The position numbers and the translations under genes were made by a program. The notes beneath the pieces are model-generated. The model saw only the letters and a program-made list of their open reading frames with translations. It had not been told where the DNA came from and did no database searches. A stretch of DNA of 64,000 nucleotides from Parvimonas sp. oral taxon 110 str. F0139 (lineage in GTDB: Bacteria > Bacillota > Clostridia > Tissierellales > Peptoniphilaceae). Shown here piece by piece: positions 60,880-64,000 of this stretch. Numbering within the stretch: the stretch's first letter is position 1; every line of letters begins with the position of its first letter. The stretch spans positions 248,001 to 312,000 of the forward strand of contig NZ_AFII01000001.1 in the NCBI RefSeq assembly GCF_000214475.1. The letters are read 5' to 3'.

Positions 60880-60908
60880 ATTATATCACACAAAAAAATA
60901 TATGTAAA
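60880..60908 (-). promoter_or_regulatory. SigA promoter for rpsF-ssb-rpsR
   Basis: On the - strand TTTACA (complement 60903-60908) and consensus TATAAT (complement 60880-60885), 17 bases apart. The leader of about 50 bases contains GCTC/GAGC pairing around AATAAAAA; I could not match it to the known S6:S18 leader motif. Confidence 0.75.
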
Positions 60909-60955
60909 GTTTTTATGTAAAAAATTACATACACTTCACTTAGATTTATAGATTA

Positions 60956-62197
60956 TTACATTTTTCCAATATCTTTTCTATATTGTTTTGTTTCAAATGA
61001 TATTTTTTCAATATTTCTATAAACTTTTTCTCTGATTTCATCATAGCTGTTACCAAGTGCTGTAATAGATAAAACTCTACCTCCATTTGTCAATATTTTA
61101 TTTCCATTAATCTTAGTATTATTATGATAAACATAGATATCCTTATCAACAGAATCTATGCCTGTTATTTCTTTTCCTTTTTCATAATTTTTAGGGTAAC
61201 CTCTGGAAGTTAAAATAACTGTTAGACATTTTTCTTTTTTCCACTTTAAATCTTCTCTTTCTAAACTACCATCTAAAGATTTTTCTATAGCTAAGAGTAA
61301 ATCACTTTCCATTCTAGGTAAAACTACTTCCGTTTCAGGATCTCCAAATCTTACATTAAATTCTAATACTTTAGCATCTTCATCTATCATAAATCCAATA
61401 AAAAGTACGCCAGAATATTCTAAATTCTCTTTTTTTAATCCATTTGAAATTTTATCTAAAATTTTTTCGATTTGTAATTTTAATTCTTCATTAAATAACT
61501 CACTTGGCGAATAACAGCCTACGCCTCCTGTATTTTCACCTTCATCATTATCAAAAATTCTCTTATAGTCTCTTGCACTTTCCATAGGAATTAAATTTCC
61601 TTTAGACACAAAACAAAGTAAAGAAGCTTCTTTTCCTTTTAAAAATTCTTCAATAACAACTGTAGTCCCTTCTTTTCCAAAAATTTTATCTTCAAAAAGT
61701 TCTTTAAAATATTCTGAAACGTCTTCTTCGGTATTACAAATTCTAACACCTTTTCCTGCACAAAGTCCATCAGCCTTTATAACTATTGGATATGAAAAAT
61801 TTTCAATAGCTTTTTTTCCTTCTTCTATCGATTTTATAGTTTCATATTTTGCAGTTGGAACATCATATTTTTTCATAAATTCTTTTGCGAAGTCTTTACT
61901 ACCCTCAAGTCTTGCACTTTTTTTATCTGCTCCAAAAACTTTTATATTACTACCTTTAAACAAATCAACAATACCTTCACAAAGCGGAGCTTCTGGTCCT
62001 ATAACTACTAAATCAATATTATTGTTCTTTGAAAACTCAAAAATTTGTTCGTTACTATTCAATTCGACATTTTTAGCATATCTAAGAGTTCCTGCATTAC
62101 CCCTTGAACAAAAGAGTTCAGTACATTTATTACTTTCAGATATTTTTTTACAAATAGCATCTTCTCTTCCACCATTACCAATAACTAAAACTTTCAT
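60956..62197 (-). CDS. purD: Phosphoribosylamine--glycine ligase
   Basis: 413-residue ATP-grasp enzyme of purine synthesis (GAR synthetase). MKVLVIGNGGREDAICKKI N-terminus, then IGPEAPLCEGIVD, IKADGLCAGKGV, the GEGENTGGVGCYSP block and FNVRFGDPETEVVLP. Follows purH after nine bases in a purN-purH-purD run. Confidence 0.97.
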   Translation of the reverse strand: MKVLVIGNGGREDAICKKISESNKCTELFCSRGNAGTLRYAKNVELNSNEQIFEFSKNNNIDLVVIGPEAPLCEGIVDLFKGSNIKVFGADKKSARLEGSKDFAKEFMKKYDVPTAKYETIKSIEEGKKAIENFSYPIVIKADGLCAGKGVRICNTEEDVSEYFKELFEDKIFGKEGTTVVIEEFLKGKEASLLCFVSKGNLIPMESARDYKRIFDNDEGENTGGVGCYSPSELFNEELKLQIEKILDKISNGLKKENLEYSGVLFIGFMIDEDAKVLEFNVRFGDPETEVVLPRMESDLLLAIEKSLDGSLEREDLKWKKEKCLTVILTSRGYPKNYEKGKEITGIDSVDKDIYVYHNNTKINGNKILTNGGRVLSITALGNSYDEIREKVYRNIEKISFETKQYRKDIGKM

Positions 62198-62206
62198 GAC
62201 TTCCTC

Positions 62207-63736
62207 CTAATGTCTAAAATGCCTTGTAGATGTAAATACCATTGCTATGCCGTATTCATCACATAATTTTATTACGTTCTCATCCTTTATAGAACCCCCC
62301 GGTTGAATTACTGCTTTAATTCCATTCTCTTTTAATAATTCAACAGTATCTTCGAAGAAGAATGCATCTGATGCTAAAACTGCATCTTTAAGATTTTCTT
62401 TTGATCTTTCCAATCCTTCTTCAACAGCCCAAGAACGTCTAACTTCTCCTTGTCCTATTCCAATAGTAGCATTATTTTTTACTATTACTATTCCGTTTGA
62501 AGAAACTGTTTTACAAGCTTTAAAACCGAAAATTAAATTTTTTAACTCTTCTTCAGTTGGTTTTCTCTTTGTAACAACTTTTAAATCTTCTTTAAATAAA
62601 ATATTATCATAGTCTTGAACAACAATACCATTTAAAACTTCTTTTATTGTTGTTTTTGGAAGTTTGAAATCTGAAATATTTCCTACTTCAATTAATCTAA
62701 TATTTTTCTTTTGAGTTAAAATTTCAATAGCTTCTTTAGAAAATTTATTTGCAATTACAATTTCTACAAAAAAACTATTAATCTTTTCTGCTATATATTT
62801 AGTCACTTCTCTATTTAAAGCAATAATTCCTCCAAAAATCGAAACTGAATCACAAGCATAAGCCTTATCGTAAGCATCATCAATATTATCTGAAATTGCA
62901 AGTCCACAAGGATTGTTATGTTTGACCGCAACTACACAAGGTTCATCAAATTCTTTAACAATTTTAATAGCTGAGTACATATCAGTTAAGTTATTATATG
63001 ACAATTCTTTTCCATGTAATTGCTTGAAATCAGCTTTTTCATCATCCTTAACATATACTTTTTCGTAAAAAGAAGCATTTTGATGCGGGTTTTCCCCATA
63101 TCTCAAATCATTAACTTTTTTATAAGTCATTGTTAATTTTTCTGGAAAATCAATATTCAATAAATCATTGAAATAAGATGAAATCAAAGCATCATAGTAT
63201 GCAGTATAATTAAAAGCCTTACAAGATAAATACAATCTAAAATCTTTATCCAATTTATCTTCCTTCAATCTTTCAATAATTTCAGAATAATCTCTAGGAT
63301 CAACAACAATAGATACATCATTATAGTTTTTAGCTGCTGCTCTTATCATAGAAGGTCCACCTATATCAATATTCTCAATTAAATCTTCATGTGTTTTATT
63401 TTCACTATTTAAAACTTTTTCAAAAGGATATAAATTGTTTACAACCATATCTATTGAAGAAATACCAAGATTTTCAACTGTTTCAACATGATTTTGTTCA
63501 TTACGTTTATATAAAATTCCACCATGAATATAAGGATGTAAAGTCTTAACACGACCATTTAAAATTTCTTTAAAATTAGTTACTTCATCAACTTCAATAA
63601 CATTAAGTCCACTTTCCTTTAAAATTTTATAAGTTCCACCGGTTGAAATAATTTCCCATCCTAATTTTACAAGTTCATTTGCAAACTCAACAATATTTTC
63701 TTTTTCAAAAACACTTATTAACACTCTTTTTGACAT
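62207..63736 (-). CDS. purH: Bifunctional AICAR transformylase / IMP cyclohydrolase
   Basis: 509-residue enzyme for the last two steps of IMP synthesis. N-terminal IMP cyclohydrolase (LISVFEKENIVEFA, ISTGGTYKILKESG, GGPSMIRAAAKN), C-terminal transformylase with the catalytic AVKHNNPCGLAI and GIGQGEVRRSWA. AGGAGG-like site before the ATG. The purN stop is one base upstream. Confidence 0.97.
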   Translation of the reverse strand: MSKRVLISVFEKENIVEFANELVKLGWEIISTGGTYKILKESGLNVIEVDEVTNFKEILNGRVKTLHPYIHGGILYKRNEQNHVETVENLGISSIDMVVNNLYPFEKVLNSENKTHEDLIENIDIGGPSMIRAAAKNYNDVSIVVDPRDYSEIIERLKEDKLDKDFRLYLSCKAFNYTAYYDALISSYFNDLLNIDFPEKLTMTYKKVNDLRYGENPHQNASFYEKVYVKDDEKADFKQLHGKELSYNNLTDMYSAIKIVKEFDEPCVVAVKHNNPCGLAISDNIDDAYDKAYACDSVSIFGGIIALNREVTKYIAEKINSFFVEIVIANKFSKEAIEILTQKKNIRLIEVGNISDFKLPKTTIKEVLNGIVVQDYDNILFKEDLKVVTKRKPTEEELKNLIFGFKACKTVSSNGIVIVKNNATIGIGQGEVRRSWAVEEGLERSKENLKDAVLASDAFFFEDTVELLKENGIKAVIQPGGSIKDENVIKLCDEYGIAMVFTSTRHFRH

Positions 63737-63737
63737 C

Positions 63738-64000
63738 TTATTCCTCCACTATGAATGCTCTATTATCTTTAAAAACAATCTTATTATCACAAAATGCCTT
63801 TACTGTCTTCACCAATATTTCATGTTCTATTTCTAAAACTCTTTTAGCAACAGTTTCAAAGTCATCATTTATATAAACAGGAACAACATCTTGTAAGATT
63901 ATAGCTCCGGTATCTACTTTTTCATCGACAAAATGTGTTGTAGCTCCAGTAAATTTGACACCTGATTTTATAACTGCTTTATGAACATTTTCTCCATAAA
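63738..64000 (-). CDS. purN: Phosphoribosylglycinamide formyltransferase PurN, C-terminal part
   Basis: Cut by the right edge of the window. The visible 87 residues contain the conserved TGATTHFVDEKVDTGAIILQ block of PurN, which carries a substrate-binding Asp, and the typical end VAKRVLEIEHEILVKTVKAF. Converts GAR to FGAR using 10-formyl-THF. One base before purH, so part of the same operon. Confidence 0.93.
   Translation of the reverse strand, partial: YGENVHKAVIKSGVKFTGATTHFVDEKVDTGAIILQDVVPVYINDDFETVAKRVLEIEHEILVKTVKAFCDNKIVFKDNRAFIVEE

Noticed and set aside
1..64000. CRISPR arrays, prophage or insertion sequences
   Set aside because: No regularly spaced repeats, no transposase or integrase other than the Xer gene, and no phage structural genes were seen.

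Overview
The window reads as one contiguous chromosomal segment of a very AT-rich, low-GC Gram-positive anaerobe. Gene content and order are Firmicutes/Clostridia-like: pgsA-recA, plsX-acpP-rnc-smc-ftsY, ylxM-ffh-rpsP-khpA-rimM-trmD-rplS, pheST-zapA-mutS2, rnr-smpB-miaB-mutS-mutL-miaA, rsmD-coaD-phoH-ybeY-dgkA-cdd-era-recO-dnaG-rpoD. The AT content, strong AGGAG ribosome binding sites and a selenocysteine-containing SelD suggest the Peptoniphilaceae/Tissierellia (Parvimonas-like). That placement is an inference and was not checked against a database.

Layout. From 1 to 35.4 kb every gene is on the + strand. pgsA and recA are followed by an isolated two-gene operon (about 1.8-4.8 kb) made of a DUF1015/ParB-like protein and a nucleotidyltransferase fused to a HisC-like PLP enzyme. 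Then come the lipid/RNase III/SMC/SRP block, the ffh-ribosomal block (rpsP to rplS), rarA and asnS. Next is a selenium island: comEA, selD with an in-frame UGA, selA and selB, followed by an atypical response regulator. The + strand half ends with pheS-pheT-zapA-mutS2-argS-TPR protein and a Xer recombinase. A bidirectional terminator at about 35.45 kb separates this from the second half, where every gene is on the - strand: efp, a VanW/G5 protein, nth, a PLP enzyme (YnbB-like), miaA, mutL, mutS, miaB, smpB, rnr, rnpB (RNase P RNA), the Nif3-like gene, trmK, rpoD, dnaG, recO, era, cdd, dgkA, ybeY, phoH, a coiled-coil protein, coaD, rsmD, a small membrane protein, rpsR, ssb, rpsF, purD, purH and the end of purN.

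Sequence quality. At least 34 single-base losses interrupt about 25 otherwise intact and mostly essential genes (recA, smc, ffh, plsX, pheS, pheT, argS, asnS, dnaG, mutS, mutL and others). Every one can be explained by one base missing from an A or T run of 4 to 8. I therefore annotate these genes full length, read across the break, and treat the breaks as probable sequencing or assembly errors rather than pseudogenes. The UGA in selD is different: it is in frame, sits at the known catalytic Cys/Sec position, has a hairpin just downstream, and is next to selA and selB.

Most interesting points: the Sec-containing SelD; the DUF1015/nucleotidyltransferase-PLP operon, which could be an undescribed route to a nucleotide-activated amino alcohol or amino acid; a MutL whose endonuclease metal-binding motifs appear lost; an atypical response regulator lacking its acidic pair and conserved Lys; and a GC-rich unexplained stretch near 4.85-4.91 kb.
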